This document shows, piece by piece, positions 17,975 to 26,842 of a DNA stretch of 64,000 nt (positions within the stretch are counted from its first letter, which is position 1; each line of letters begins with the position of its first letter). The position numbers were made by a program, and so were the translations under genes. The DNA lies in contig NZ_JBNMJV010000013.1 in the NCBI RefSeq assembly GCF_050874005.1, positions 1-64,000 on the forward strand, read 5' to 3'. The DNA is from Huintestinicola sp050874005. Lineage in GTDB: Bacteria > Bacillota > Clostridia > Oscillospirales > Ruminococcaceae. The notes below the pieces were generated by a model, which was given only the letters and a program-made list of their open reading frames with translations, was not told the DNA's origin and ran no database searches.

Positions 17975-18664
17975 TTACTTTCTTTTGCTTGCTGCCAGTG
18001 CTGCAGTTCCTGCAAGAGCTGTTATGCAAACGAGAACTGCTGCGGAGGTATTGCCTGTCTTGGGAGATGTGGTCTCAGCTTCTTCAGCTGCGGCAGTTTC
18101 CTCGGCTGCGGGTTCTGCTGCTTCTTCCGGCATCTCGTATTCACCGAAGCAGTAGGGGATAACATTGTCGTCGTCGATTATTCTGTTTGCCTTCTGAGAC
18201 TCGCCTGCTTCAAGCTTTGCGGACTTAACGATAACGTTGCATACCTGGAAACCAATGCCGCACTCTCCGTCCTTATCGGTAAGGCCTGCGATAACGTCCT
18301 CGGGAACTACGAACTCAACGGTGTCCTCACCCTGTACAAGAACGATGAACTGGTCTTCCTTGGCGATGATGTTATCCCCTGTGCACTTGTTTGTGATACG
18401 GGGCCAGCCGGGTGCGCTGTAGTCCATAGGAGTTACTAAGAACTGCTTTTCGTTTCCGGGCTCTACGGTCTCTACTTTAAGAGTGATCTTAACGTCTCCG
18501 CCGATAGCGTCAAGCTCGTCCTTGGGTATGTAGGCGCCTGCGCCCCAGTTTCCTGCATAGTCGCTGTCAAGCTGAATGGTGGTCTCCGCAAAAACGCTTA
18601 CTGCGGACATAGTTACTGCAACTACTGCGGCTGCCAGTGCCGATACTGCTTTTTTGATGTTCAT
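17975..18664 (-). CDS. Secreted protein with SPKTG-type cell-wall anchor
   Basis: The 229-residue product starts with a Sec signal peptide ('SALAAAVVAVTMSAVSVFAE', cleavage after AFA-like motif near residue 27). The mature part is a compact beta-rich domain of about 130 residues with two cysteines. An Ala/Glu/Pro-rich spacer follows, then 'SPKTGN', a hydrophobic segment and the tail 'ASKRK'. This layout is that of a sortase substrate with an SPKTG variant of LPXTG, as known for some clostridial sortases. No sortase gene lies in the window. ATG 18664 has GGAGGAG upstream. The function of the exposed domain is not recognisable. Confidence 0.75.
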   Translation of the reverse strand: MNIKKAVSALAAAVVAVTMSAVSVFAETTIQLDSDYAGNWGAGAYIPKDELDAIGGDVKITLKVETVEPGNEKQFLVTPMDYSAPGWPRITNKCTGDNIIAKEDQFIVLVQGEDTVEFVVPEDVIAGLTDKDGECGIGFQVCNVIVKSAKLEAGESQKANRIIDDDNVIPYCFGEYEMPEEAAEPAAEETAAAEEAETTSPKTGNTSAAVLVCITALAGTAALAASKRK

Positions 18665-18888
18665 ATTATACTCCTCCAATTTAATGCGACAATTTTTCAG
18701 TCGCTTTATCATATGATAATCATATAATAATCTGAACATTAAGTCAATAGATTTATTGCACAATAACAAGGAAAAATATTGTGTATTATAATTAAAATAA
18801 CCTTATCATAATATCTGAACATTGCGGCGGGAATGATCGCAAAATAAATTGAAATGTTCAAATTTAAAAAAGATGTAATATTTTGGAA

Positions 18889-18917
18889 TTGTTTTTGTGC
18901 CCAAAGGGTGGTATAAT
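18889..18917 (+). promoter_or_regulatory. Probable promoter of the APH-fold kinase gene
   Basis: TTGTTT (18889-18894) and perfect TATAAT (18912-18917) are spaced by 17 bp, with a 70-bp leader to the start codon. The -35 box is weak. Confidence 0.55.
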
Positions 18918-18987
18918 AATAACATAGGAAAATTTATCCCGACGTCTGCACATCGGAGGGATATCCGGAGGAAAGCGAGGACTGTTT

Positions 18988-19914
18988 ATGCGTGGTGCTG
19001 TCAGCAAGGCTGTTTTAAAGCATTACAATGTGTATCCGCAGAGCATTATCGAACTGGGCGGAGGGTATTACGGAAAAGCATATCTTGTATCCCTTGACAA
19101 GCCGCCCTATATGTTTGTTGTCAAGATGTACAGATTTCCGAACATTGCGGCTGCGGAAGCGGAGCAGATAAAGCTTCTCACCGAATACTCCCTTATAAAA
19201 ATGCCGAAAATATATTACGTTCTGGAGAGGTCGCAGTCGGGACTTGAGTATGACGCTTTGTTTATGGAGTACATAAAGGGCGTTAACGCAGGGGTGCTGG
19301 ATATTTCGGAGATACCCGAAGGCTCCCGTGACGCCATAGCCGATAAGATCGCAGATAATCTCATCGCCGTACACAGCACAAAAAATCCCTCGGGCTTCGG
19401 TCCTGTGGGAGCGGAGACATATTTTGCCAGCTGGCATGATTATTATTTTAACATTGCCAAAAAGGTCGTCATAAAAGCAAAGGCTCTGACGAAAAAGGGA
19501 CAGCTCACCGAAGAGATATTATCGGTTTTCAAAAGATCTATCGAATGCTTCGGCAGCATATTTGACATACCCATTACGGAAGCCAGCCTGATACACGGCG
19601 ATTATACCACCCGAAACATACTGCTTAATGACCGCAGGACGGACGTGGCGGCGGTTATACACCCGCTTAACTGCTGCTGGGCTGACAGCGAATTTGACCT
19701 GTATCAGCTTGACAGCGGAAGCGGCAGGGAGCTGGGGCTTCTTGAAAGATACTCGGAGAAAAAGGAGCTGAGCCCGAATTTTGAGTCCAAGCGCCGATTT
19801 TACGAATTATACACCGAGGTGGATCACTACTTCAACTTGGGCGACAAGGTAAATTTAACGGCTGTGGGCAGGCTTGCGGAGCGTTTGCTGGAAATACTGC
19901 CGAAAGATGCCTGA
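18988..19914 (+). CDS. APH/ChoK-fold kinase-like protein with altered metal site
   Basis: The 308-residue protein has the aminoglycoside/choline phosphotransferase fold. An N-lobe with 'GGGYYGKAYLVSLD' and the ATP-lysine strand 'FVVKMYRF' is followed by the hinge 'FMEYIKGV'. The catalytic Brenner motif is 'LIHGDYTTRNILLN' (around residue 205). In known members a following 'IDFE/IDWE' aspartate chelates Mg2+. Here the equivalent is 'AVIHPLNCCWADSEFDLYQL', with His in place of Asp. It may therefore be a weak or non-catalytic homologue, or use a shifted acid. The natural substrate is unknown and antibiotic resistance should not be assumed. GCGAGGA precedes the start. Confidence 0.7.
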   Translation: MRGAVSKAVLKHYNVYPQSIIELGGGYYGKAYLVSLDKPPYMFVVKMYRFPNIAAAEAEQIKLLTEYSLIKMPKIYYVLERSQSGLEYDALFMEYIKGVNAGVLDISEIPEGSRDAIADKIADNLIAVHSTKNPSGFGPVGAETYFASWHDYYFNIAKKVVIKAKALTKKGQLTEEILSVFKRSIECFGSIFDIPITEASLIHGDYTTRNILLNDRRTDVAAVIHPLNCCWADSEFDLYQLDSGSGRELGLLERYSEKKELSPNFESKRRFYELYTEVDHYFNLGDKVNLTAVGRLAERLLEILPKDA

Positions 19915-19927
19915 TATCACGAAAAAT

Positions 19928-19981
19928 AAATATCCCCTTTGGACAGATGCTCTTTTATGTATCTGTCCAAAGGGGATATTT
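19928..19981. terminator. Bidirectional terminator
   Basis: A perfect 21-bp inverted repeat (arms 19928-19948 and 19961-19981) lies between the converging kinase and diguanylate cyclase genes. Confidence 0.9.
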
Positions 19982-19983
19982 GC

Positions 19984-21072
19984 TTATTCCCAGATAACCG
20001 TATTTTTTCCCGATTTCTTGCCGCAGTAAAGCCGTTCGTCCGCAAGACCTATCATCTCCTCGATAGTGCCTGCCTCTGTGCTTTCGGAGGCGCCCGCTGT
20101 GATGGTGCATCTGATCGTATTATCCTCGCATATGATATCCATATTTTCGATATGGGCTCTTATTCGCTCTGCAACTAAAGCTGCACCGCTAAGGGGAGTG
20201 CCTCCTGCAAGGATAAGTATCTCCTCGCCGCCCCATCTGCATACATAATCATTTTCACGGAGAAGTGAGACTACAGCCTCGGAAAGCCGTCTAAGCACCT
20301 CGTCTCCGCTGTTGTGACCGTAAGCGTCGTTTATCTGCTTGAAATCGTCGATATCGCACATAATAACAGAAAAGGTCTTGCCAGAATTTACAGCATTGCT
20401 AAGTATCTTGTCCATACTTCTGCGGTTGTAAAGACCTGTGAGAGCGTCGATGCCTGCGATCTTGTCAAGCTTTGCGTTCTGCTCCTCAAGTACCGATCTT
20501 GAAAACTGTATCTCACGCAGGAAAAACAGGGAGAAAAACAGAAGTATTGCAAAGGTGCAGAAAGTGTTGAAAATGTAAAGGTACATTGAAGCTTTTTCCG
20601 AGATGATGTATAACGGCTCGATCCTATATGAGATTATCTTGCAGACCACAAAGGTCATCAGACAGCAAAGACCGATAAGCAGCGATTCGTGAAGTCCTGC
20701 GCTTTCGTCCAGGGAAAAATGCATATAGAAGATAACGGGCATTATGCCGATGATGTACAGTGGAAATCCCGGCGCCCAGCCCACAAGGATGGTGGCTGTG
20801 TAGGAATGCAGACATATTTCAACAAAGGCTATGTAGTAAAACAGGATATAACGTTCTTTTTTTACAAGTATTCCGCAGAGTACATAGCATATGGTGCTGA
20901 CAATATTAAATACTGCCATTATCTTGACGCCAAGCGAAGCAAAGATAAAAATAAGGGTAAAGTGTATTGCAGCAGCGCCCCATTGAAGAATGGTGTATTT
21001 TATCCTGTTTGTGACTGCGGTGCCGTCTACAAATATTTTTGAAAATAGCTGATTTGTCTCTTTTGTTTTCAA
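19984..21072 (-). CDS. Membrane-bound diguanylate cyclase (GGDEF)
   Basis: The 362-residue protein has about six membrane helices (residues ~25-190) and a short coiled linker. Its C-terminal GGDEF domain begins 'GIDALTGLYNRRSMDKI'. The active site reads 'CRWGGEEILIL', and an inhibitory RxxD site ('REND') lies five residues upstream, so product feedback is likely. It would make cyclic di-GMP from GTP in response to a signal sensed by the membrane part, which resembles MHYT/7TM-type sensors only loosely. The ATG lies after a GGAGGAG site. It is transcribed alone. Confidence 0.9.
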   Translation of the reverse strand: MKTKETNQLFSKIFVDGTAVTNRIKYTILQWGAAAIHFTLIFIFASLGVKIMAVFNIVSTICYVLCGILVKKERYILFYYIAFVEICLHSYTATILVGWAPGFPLYIIGIMPVIFYMHFSLDESAGLHESLLIGLCCLMTFVVCKIISYRIEPLYIISEKASMYLYIFNTFCTFAILLFFSLFFLREIQFSRSVLEEQNAKLDKIAGIDALTGLYNRRSMDKILSNAVNSGKTFSVIMCDIDDFKQINDAYGHNSGDEVLRRLSEAVVSLLRENDYVCRWGGEEILILAGGTPLSGAALVAERIRAHIENMDIICEDNTIRCTITAGASESTEAGTIEEMIGLADERLYCGKKSGKNTVIWE

Positions 21073-21226
21073 AATGCTGCTCCTCCGTCAATTTGTTTGA
21101 AATTCTGTAATATATAATATATATCGGCATAATAATGGAAATTCTTTAGTAATTTGGAAAAATATTCGGCGTATAAACAATATTTATTTTCAGATAATAA
21201 CAGCGAGGAAATTCCTCGGGTTTGCG

Positions 21227-21277
21227 GAAACGCCGATAGAGAACTTGATATTTAAGGTTAAGGTTTATCGGCGTTTC
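21227..21277 (+). other. Leader hairpin upstream of the DUF378 gene
   Basis: GAAACGCCGATA (21227-21238) and TATCGGCGTTTC (21266-21277) are perfect 12-nt complementary arms around a 27-nt loop, 28 bp upstream of the start codon. A T-rich stretch follows. It could be an attenuator. Confidence 0.45.
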
Positions 21278-21305
21278 ATTTTACTATAAGAAAGTAGGTC
21301 TTAAT

Positions 21306-21518
21306 ATGTTTGACAAGATAGCTCTTGTTCTGCTCATCATCGGCGGACTTAACTGGGGTCTTGTGGGAATATTCAGCTTTGACCTTGTAGCCTGGCTGTT
21401 CGGCGGAACGGGCGCACTTCTCAGCAGAGTGGTGTATATCTTAGTAGCGCTTTCGGCGGTGTGGTGCATTACCCTGCTGTTCAGAGAGCCTGCAGGTGCC
21501 GAGGCAAGAGGTCATTAA
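21306..21518 (+). CDS. DUF378-family small membrane protein
   Basis: The 70-residue protein has two membrane helices and the DUF378 signature 'LLIIGGLNWGLVGIFSFDLVA' near its N-terminus, as in the YuzA family of Firmicutes. The function of the family is unknown. AGTAGG precedes the ATG. It stands alone behind a hairpin leader and before a strong terminator. Confidence 0.85.
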   Translation: MFDKIALVLLIIGGLNWGLVGIFSFDLVAWLFGGTGALLSRVVYILVALSAVWCITLLFREPAGAEARGH

Positions 21519-21535
21519 GGGAAAGCGGAAAACGT

Positions 21536-21590
21536 AAAAAGGCAGAAGGCAAGTATGATCTGTATCTCTTGCCTCCTGCCTTTATTTTTA
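21536..21590. terminator. Bidirectional terminator between DUF378 and amidase genes
   Basis: AAAGGCAG.AGGCAAG and CTTGCCT.CTGCCTTT form a long stem with single-base bulges, flanked by A and T tracts. It overlaps the end of the amidase gene on the other strand. Confidence 0.75.
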
Positions 21591-24500
21591 TGGATTTAGC
21601 AGATCATAGGGATCTTCGAAATTAGGGTCGGCAGGAACTGTAATGATATCCTCCGATGTAATGGGCTGCTGTTCGGGTTCCGCAGGGATATTTGTACCCT
21701 CTGTAGCGGGAACTGCTTCGGGAACGCTTTCGGTATATACCGCTCCGCTGTTTGTGAAATCGGCAGAGCCGTCGCCGTAGCAGGAATATCCGCACCTGCC
21801 GAGGTAATCGGCTGCTCCGTCAACGATCGCCTGAGCGATACCGTCCTGATGTGTGGGGTTTGCCAGAGCCATTGCTTCGGTGTAGTTGGTAACAAATCCG
21901 CACTCGATAAGCACAGAGGGGAAATCCTGCTGCTGGGTAACGAAGAAGTAATTGTACTGTTCTCCTCTGTCCATACCATCGGCATTATCCACATAGCTTC
22001 CGAGATATGAGCCTATACGGGCGGAAATGCGGTCGGCAAGGGGCTGGGAGAAGGGGGTAAAGTAATAGGCTTCCGCACCTCTTGCGCTTTCTCCTGCGGC
22101 GTTGCAGTGAATGGCAAGGAAAAGGTCGGGATTATACTGCCGTGCAATAGAAGCTCTCTGAGCGGTCACATAGGTCTCGCTTTCGGTCTTTAAGCGGATA
22201 ACATTTGCGCCTGCCGCTTCAAGCTTTGAGGTAACAAGCTTTGCTATGGCAAGGTTTGCCTCCTGCTCCTTGATGTGTCCCACAGCACCGGGGTCAAAGG
22301 TGGAAGCTCCCGTATAGCCGTGTCCCGGGTCAATGACTACAGTTGCGCCGCTTAAAGAGTTCCTGCAGCCGTTAAATCTGAATGTAAGATTGCCCTCATC
22401 GTCATATGATGATGTGACGCCGCCGAAAATGCCCGACTGTCTGAGGGTGAGAGTGAGCCTTGTTTTGGTAAGCTCGCCCGACTCATAGGTGTCCCAGATG
22501 CCCTCGGTGAATACTGCGCTGTCGGGGAATGTTATGCTGCTTGCGGATATGCTCGTAACGTAGTCGAAGGTGATGACAAGAGCGGTGGCGTTAAATGAGG
22601 ATACATAGTAATTTCCGTTGTTTCCGCTGTTGTAGTTTACCCCCGTAAAGGACATTGCAAAGGGTACCTTTGAATTTGTGCGAAGCTTTATAACGGTGTC
22701 TGTACCGTCCTTTGCGGCGCTTGCCACGCTTATGGGATTTGAGCCTAAGGGCTTGTTGTCAAGGACATTTACGTCGCTTACCCTTATTCTCTTGCCGGAA
22801 TTTGTAAGGTAATAGTCCGTTCCCGAGTAGCTTACGGTCTTTACCTGATAATCGAGAGTGCCTGCGGGGAGACGTGCCATATCGGGAGTGGGGTTGGTGC
22901 TTGTGGTCTTTGCGTCATAAACCATCGTGTTGTCATTTTTTATCTCAAGAAGATCTCCGCTGTAGTCGTTGAGAATTTCGGCAAGGGCGTTCACGATAAT
23001 GCGGCTGCCTGTTCTGCTCTCGTTGAAGTCGCCTGTTTTGGTGTGATATGTACCGTAGAAGGTAACGTTTCCGAGATCAATATCCTGTCCCTTTATGCCC
23101 TGCGGGGCAATGTATGTGCCAATATATTTTGTATAGTTGGAGTTGGGGTCAAGCTCGTCCGTCTGACCGTCAACGGGCTTCAGTTCAACGGATTTGCCGT
23201 TTATCTCGGCAGTTACCTCGGAGCCTTTGTATGCAACTGCGCTGAGTGTGATGGCAGACTGCTCCTCAACACGCATTTCTGAAACATCGGGCTCAACGCT
23301 TTTGAGTACATTCACCGTTCTTGTTATCTTGTAGGTAACGGTCTTGCCCTTGTTCTTGAATGTGAAAGTGTTCACGCCAACGTCAAGGTCCATATTGAAG
23401 TAAAATCGTCCCGCTTCGTTCAGTTCGATAGGTTCGCCCTGGAAGTAAATTGTGAAATTCGGGTCGAATGAGCCTGCGAATATTACGGTAGGCTCTTCGG
23501 TCTTGAATGTGGTGGAAAGGGGAAGGGTCATTTCCAGCTCGTTGTTTAAGCCTTCTCTGTCTATCTGGTCGTTAAAATGCTTTACAAGCACAGATGTGGA
23601 CTCTTCGGTATTTGCCTCGAGAGAGGAAAGAGAGTTGAAAACGCTGCCTATGCAGGCGTCATACTCGTCCGCCTTGATGACCTGCTTTACAAGCTCGTCG
23701 GGGGAGCCCCAGCCTGTGTAATCGGTGCATACTCTTTCGTTGATGTGATCCACCATCATAGGTATGCCTGCGGACTGAGCCTTTTCGTTCCACCAGCCCA
23801 CCACGTCCTCAAAGGGCATAGTTTCGCTGGCAAATGAGCCCTCTGCTTTAACGAGGATAAAATCCGCATAACCCTTTTCTATATATCCCAGAGTGTCCGC
23901 ATAGCCGTCGGTAAGGGCTTCAAAGTTTACGGAGGTCTCGCTGCCTTCTTCCTTGGTGGTGTAATTTGCCCATATGTCGTTTATTGAAATGCCTACGGGA
24001 ACGCTGTTGCTTGTCCTGCGGACAGCATCGGAAACAAGGCTGAACACATATGCTCCGTTGTCAAGGAGCCAGTTGTCATAGCCTATTCCGGAGCCGTTTT
24101 CAATGTAGTTTGCAAAGCTTGCCCCGTCTCTTTTTGAATAATAGCCGTCGATTATAATGCCGTCCACGGGGTATTTTACGGTGAAATTGTGGGCGGTAAG
24201 GGCAAGGCGGTCTATCCTTGCCTTGGCAGTCTCCTCGGTAATTCCCGAAAGAGCGGAGTTTATATTGAATGTAACATAAACATACATACCTCTGTCGGCG
24301 GCTCTTTCCACGCACAGCTCGGCGGGGGAGCGGACAGCGGTCTTGTTCACGTCAAGGCTGTAGTAGACCCCGTTTTCGTCGGAAGTGCTGATGATAACGG
24401 TGTTAAGGCTCTTGTCCTGAGCGGCGTCGAGAGCTTTGTCTATCCCTGCGGCTATTTCCTCCTCGGAAAGCTGCTCGCCGTTTTCGTCCGTCAGGGGAAA

Positions 24501-24758
24501 ATCCTTTTCGGGATTTATGTATACTCCTCTCACTTCGTCGGGAAAGGCAAACATAGGGGCATACTCAGGCTCTGTAAAGGTTTCAAGCTCTTCGTCCCTC
24601 TGCACCTCGGGTACAATTTCTTCATACACCGCTTCACTTTCGGCGGAAGCGTAAGTGCCGAATGAAATGGCTTCGCTCATATCTCCCCACAGGGGCACCG
24701 ACATTAAAGCGGCGCAGGCAAGGGCGGCGAGCCGTTCGGATAATCTTTTCTTTTTCAT
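21588..24758 (-). CDS. Large secreted glycosidase-like / N-acetylmuramoyl-L-alanine amidase
   Basis: This 1056-residue exported protein joins two wall-related modules. After a signal peptide (residues ~5-45), residues ~75-400 form a TIM-barrel like the GHL10/DUF4015 glycosidase-like families ('EVRGVYIN', 'YPVDGIIIDGYY', 'ADFILVKAEGSF'). Beta-sandwich and SH3-like regions follow ('YKITRTVNVLKSVEPDVSEM', 'YYLTNSGKRIRVSDVNVL'). Residues ~790-980 are an Amidase_3 domain with the zinc residues in 'VVIDPGHGYTGAS', 'FLAIHCNAA' and catalytic Glu in 'SVLIECGFVTN'. A Pro/Glu-rich tail ends it. It probably cleaves peptidoglycan peptide stems at the cell surface. ATG 24758 follows AGGAG; the longer upstream frame is rejected. 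Confidence 0.88.
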   Translation of the reverse strand: MKKKRLSERLAALACAALMSVPLWGDMSEAISFGTYASAESEAVYEEIVPEVQRDEELETFTEPEYAPMFAFPDEVRGVYINPEKDFPLTDENGEQLSEEEIAAGIDKALDAAQDKSLNTVIISTSDENGVYYSLDVNKTAVRSPAELCVERAADRGMYVYVTFNINSALSGITEETAKARIDRLALTAHNFTVKYPVDGIIIDGYYSKRDGASFANYIENGSGIGYDNWLLDNGAYVFSLVSDAVRRTSNSVPVGISINDIWANYTTKEEGSETSVNFEALTDGYADTLGYIEKGYADFILVKAEGSFASETMPFEDVVGWWNEKAQSAGIPMMVDHINERVCTDYTGWGSPDELVKQVIKADEYDACIGSVFNSLSSLEANTEESTSVLVKHFNDQIDREGLNNELEMTLPLSTTFKTEEPTVIFAGSFDPNFTIYFQGEPIELNEAGRFYFNMDLDVGVNTFTFKNKGKTVTYKITRTVNVLKSVEPDVSEMRVEEQSAITLSAVAYKGSEVTAEINGKSVELKPVDGQTDELDPNSNYTKYIGTYIAPQGIKGQDIDLGNVTFYGTYHTKTGDFNESRTGSRIIVNALAEILNDYSGDLLEIKNDNTMVYDAKTTSTNPTPDMARLPAGTLDYQVKTVSYSGTDYYLTNSGKRIRVSDVNVLDNKPLGSNPISVASAAKDGTDTVIKLRTNSKVPFAMSFTGVNYNSGNNGNYYVSSFNATALVITFDYVTSISASSITFPDSAVFTEGIWDTYESGELTKTRLTLTLRQSGIFGGVTSSYDDEGNLTFRFNGCRNSLSGATVVIDPGHGYTGASTFDPGAVGHIKEQEANLAIAKLVTSKLEAAGANVIRLKTESETYVTAQRASIARQYNPDLFLAIHCNAAGESARGAEAYYFTPFSQPLADRISARIGSYLGSYVDNADGMDRGEQYNYFFVTQQQDFPSVLIECGFVTNYTEAMALANPTHQDGIAQAIVDGAADYLGRCGYSCYGDGSADFTNSGAVYTESVPEAVPATEGTNIPAEPEQQPITSEDIITVPADPNFEDPYDLLNP

Positions 24759-24921
24759 TGGTTCTCCTGTATTCTTAATATATCTCTTGTTCGTTTCTTT
24801 TTCTTTTTGATAGCCCGGACAGGGCTTTTGAAAGTTTAATTTTATTATATCACATTTCCCGATAAATTTCAACAGTCTGAGGAAAAAATCGGAAGGAGCA
24901 GTTTTGGCTATTATGCCGAAT

Positions 24922-24962
24922 AAAAAATATCCTCACCTGCTGAAACGCAAGTGAGGATATTA
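24922..24962 (-). terminator. Terminator of the vWA protein gene
   Basis: An 11-bp stem (AATATCCTCAC / GTGAGGATATT) with a 14-nt loop is followed on the minus strand by TTTTTTATTC, about 50 bp after the stop codon. Confidence 0.85.
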
Positions 24963-25012
24963 TGCTTATATTGTCTTACTGTAATATGTCAGCAATACTG
25001 TACCAAATCAAA

Positions 25013-26503
25013 TCAGTCGTCCAATACAAAAGAGTAGTTCTTCTTGATGCCTGCCTTGAATACATAGCAGCCGTTCTCATCGAGGGTCACGGCCTTGATG
25101 ACATTGCTGTCTGACTTTCTGCCGGCGCAGATCCTGCCTGTTCTGCCTGCATAGTCGCTGCCCAGGTCGATCTTGATGGAAACATACTCGGGATAGCTGC
25201 TGAAATCACGGTTGGAGTTTGTTTCAATGAGGTTCATTTCTGTATCATAGCTGAATACATAGGAGTAAGGATGTGCTGTGAGCAGATATTCTGAAGTATC
25301 CTCTTTGAAAGATACGAAGATAACAACGTCTGACTCAGGCATCACAAAAGTATCGCCGCTCAGAACTGCGCCGCCCTTGGTGCACTTGATAGAATCAAGA
25401 ACATATCCTTTGTCGGGAGTTGCGGTGATCTTGATGCTTTCGCCTGCGTATGCGGTGCTCTTGCTTGCATATGCTTTGCCGTGATCGTTGGTGATAGTCT
25501 TGATCGAATAAGTACTCTTGTAAGTATTCTTGGGAACGGGCTTGAAGTATGCCGTTGCAATGATGTTGCATTTGGGCATATTAAATTTAGCAGGATTTGA
25601 AAAAGAGGTCTCACTATATCCTACGGCTGTCTGATCGAGATAATCCGAGAAGTCCTGCATCAGCTTGCTGTAGTCTTCCGAGTCAATGTCAATATAAATA
25701 CCGCCTGTCTTTTCGTACAGGTCTTTATAAGTTTCTCTTTTATATTCGTATTCTGTAGTGATTACAGAAGTCTTTACATTAGCTGCAACGAACTTATCGA
25801 TCCAGGTCGCCATAGGATACTGGTTCTTGGAACTGTCATTAAGCTCACTATAACCTTCATCGGTTAATAAGAAGATGTAGTTGTTAGGAGAGCCTGAAGG
25901 GAAATTCAGAGAACCGTCACTTGTAACGAGCTGTGAGAATGCATCGGTAGGAGTTTCAGAGTAACCGCTGCCGGTTTTGATGCTGCCGAATATTGTAACA
26001 GCTTCATTAACATCGGTCGTCCAGTGGGTACCGTTGGCAAATGTGTAATACACAGTCGAATTCTTGATATGTTTAATATCGCTGTATGCGATGATGGACA
26101 TATTAAGTCCTATATCTTTGGCGTCAAGGGACTGAACCAGAGTGATAAGGTTATCTTTGACCTGTTCGATCTCATCGTCCATAGAGGCTGTTGTATCAAG
26201 AACAAATACAACGTTTGCGGTTTTGGAGTATGATGAATTTCCCTGACCTGCATCAGACGAAGCGATCTCCCAATGGTCAAATTGATACCCCTGGGCAGGT
26301 GTGGCAGTAAGTGTTACCTGTCCGCCGATTGTCTGAACTGTGAGATCTGCGGCAGCGGTACCGTTGCCGTTGGTGGCAACAGTGATTTTATAGCTGTCAT
26401 CAGCTGCTGCGGCAGTTATACCGAACTGAGCCGGTATAGCGCTGAGACATATTGCTGCAGTCATTACAGCGGCAATGCCACGTTTGAGTTTGTTGAGTTT
26501 CAT
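25013..26503 (-). CDS. Secreted von Willebrand factor A domain protein
   Basis: The 496-residue protein has a signal peptide (residues 1-34, 'AAICLSAIPAQFGITAAAA'). It is built as an InlB-type beta-repeat (~38-80; 'VTLTATPAQGYQFDHWEI'), then a vWA domain (~97-290), then a second beta-repeat (~330-400; 'IKITATPDKGYVLDSIKC') and a C-terminal domain. The metal-dependent adhesion site is 'FVLDTTASMDDE' with a later conserved 'FLLTDEGYSEL'. Such domains bind proteins or surfaces, so adhesion is a reasonable inference. No LPXTG or membrane anchor is visible, so it may be released. The ATG lies after GGAGG. Confidence 0.85.
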   Translation of the reverse strand: MKLNKLKRGIAAVMTAAICLSAIPAQFGITAAAADDSYKITVATNGNGTAAADLTVQTIGGQVTLTATPAQGYQFDHWEIASSDAGQGNSSYSKTANVVFVLDTTASMDDEIEQVKDNLITLVQSLDAKDIGLNMSIIAYSDIKHIKNSTVYYTFANGTHWTTDVNEAVTIFGSIKTGSGYSETPTDAFSQLVTSDGSLNFPSGSPNNYIFLLTDEGYSELNDSSKNQYPMATWIDKFVAANVKTSVITTEYEYKRETYKDLYEKTGGIYIDIDSEDYSKLMQDFSDYLDQTAVGYSETSFSNPAKFNMPKCNIIATAYFKPVPKNTYKSTYSIKTITNDHGKAYASKSTAYAGESIKITATPDKGYVLDSIKCTKGGAVLSGDTFVMPESDVVIFVSFKEDTSEYLLTAHPYSYVFSYDTEMNLIETNSNRDFSSYPEYVSIKIDLGSDYAGRTGRICAGRKSDSNVIKAVTLDENGCYVFKAGIKKNYSFVLDD

Positions 26504-26537
26504 TTTTTTCCTCCTTAAAATCTTTTATAAATAAATT

Positions 26538-26626
26538 TTTGGGGTGCAGCTTATTTGTATCGTTACCGAGCCGTCAGCCTGTTGCCAAAATAAATTACAG
26601 AACGAGTGGCTGCAGGCTCAGCCTGC
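26538..26626 (+). repeat. Copy 1 of an ~88-bp dispersed repeat
   Basis: This stretch is about 90% identical to 29072-29158, including a 31-bp identical block starting CAGCTTATTTGTATCGTTAC. It ends in the palindromic GCAGGCTCAGCCTGC. It lies between the vWA gene start and the LysR gene end, antisense to both. The rest of 26504-26842 is AT-rich and must hold the vWA promoter. Confidence 0.85.
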
Positions 26627-26842
26627 TAAATAATAATTCTAAAAAGAATATTATTTGTGCATTTTTTGTAATGTGTCATTAAAGCCGTTGACAATTACCT
26701 TTTTATTACAGTATATCATATATTTTTTTTATTGTCAATGGTAAGAATGTATAAAATGCAGGTATGGCCAAACTGCCTTATTTTCCCGTTTATCTCGGCA
26801 GTTTAAGGAAAAAATGGGCAGGAGGGACTTTGGTGATTTTGC

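Noticed and set aside
18988..19914. Aminoglycoside resistance gene
   Set aside because: The fold is shared by many kinases of unrelated function and the metal-binding motif is altered; resistance is not supported.
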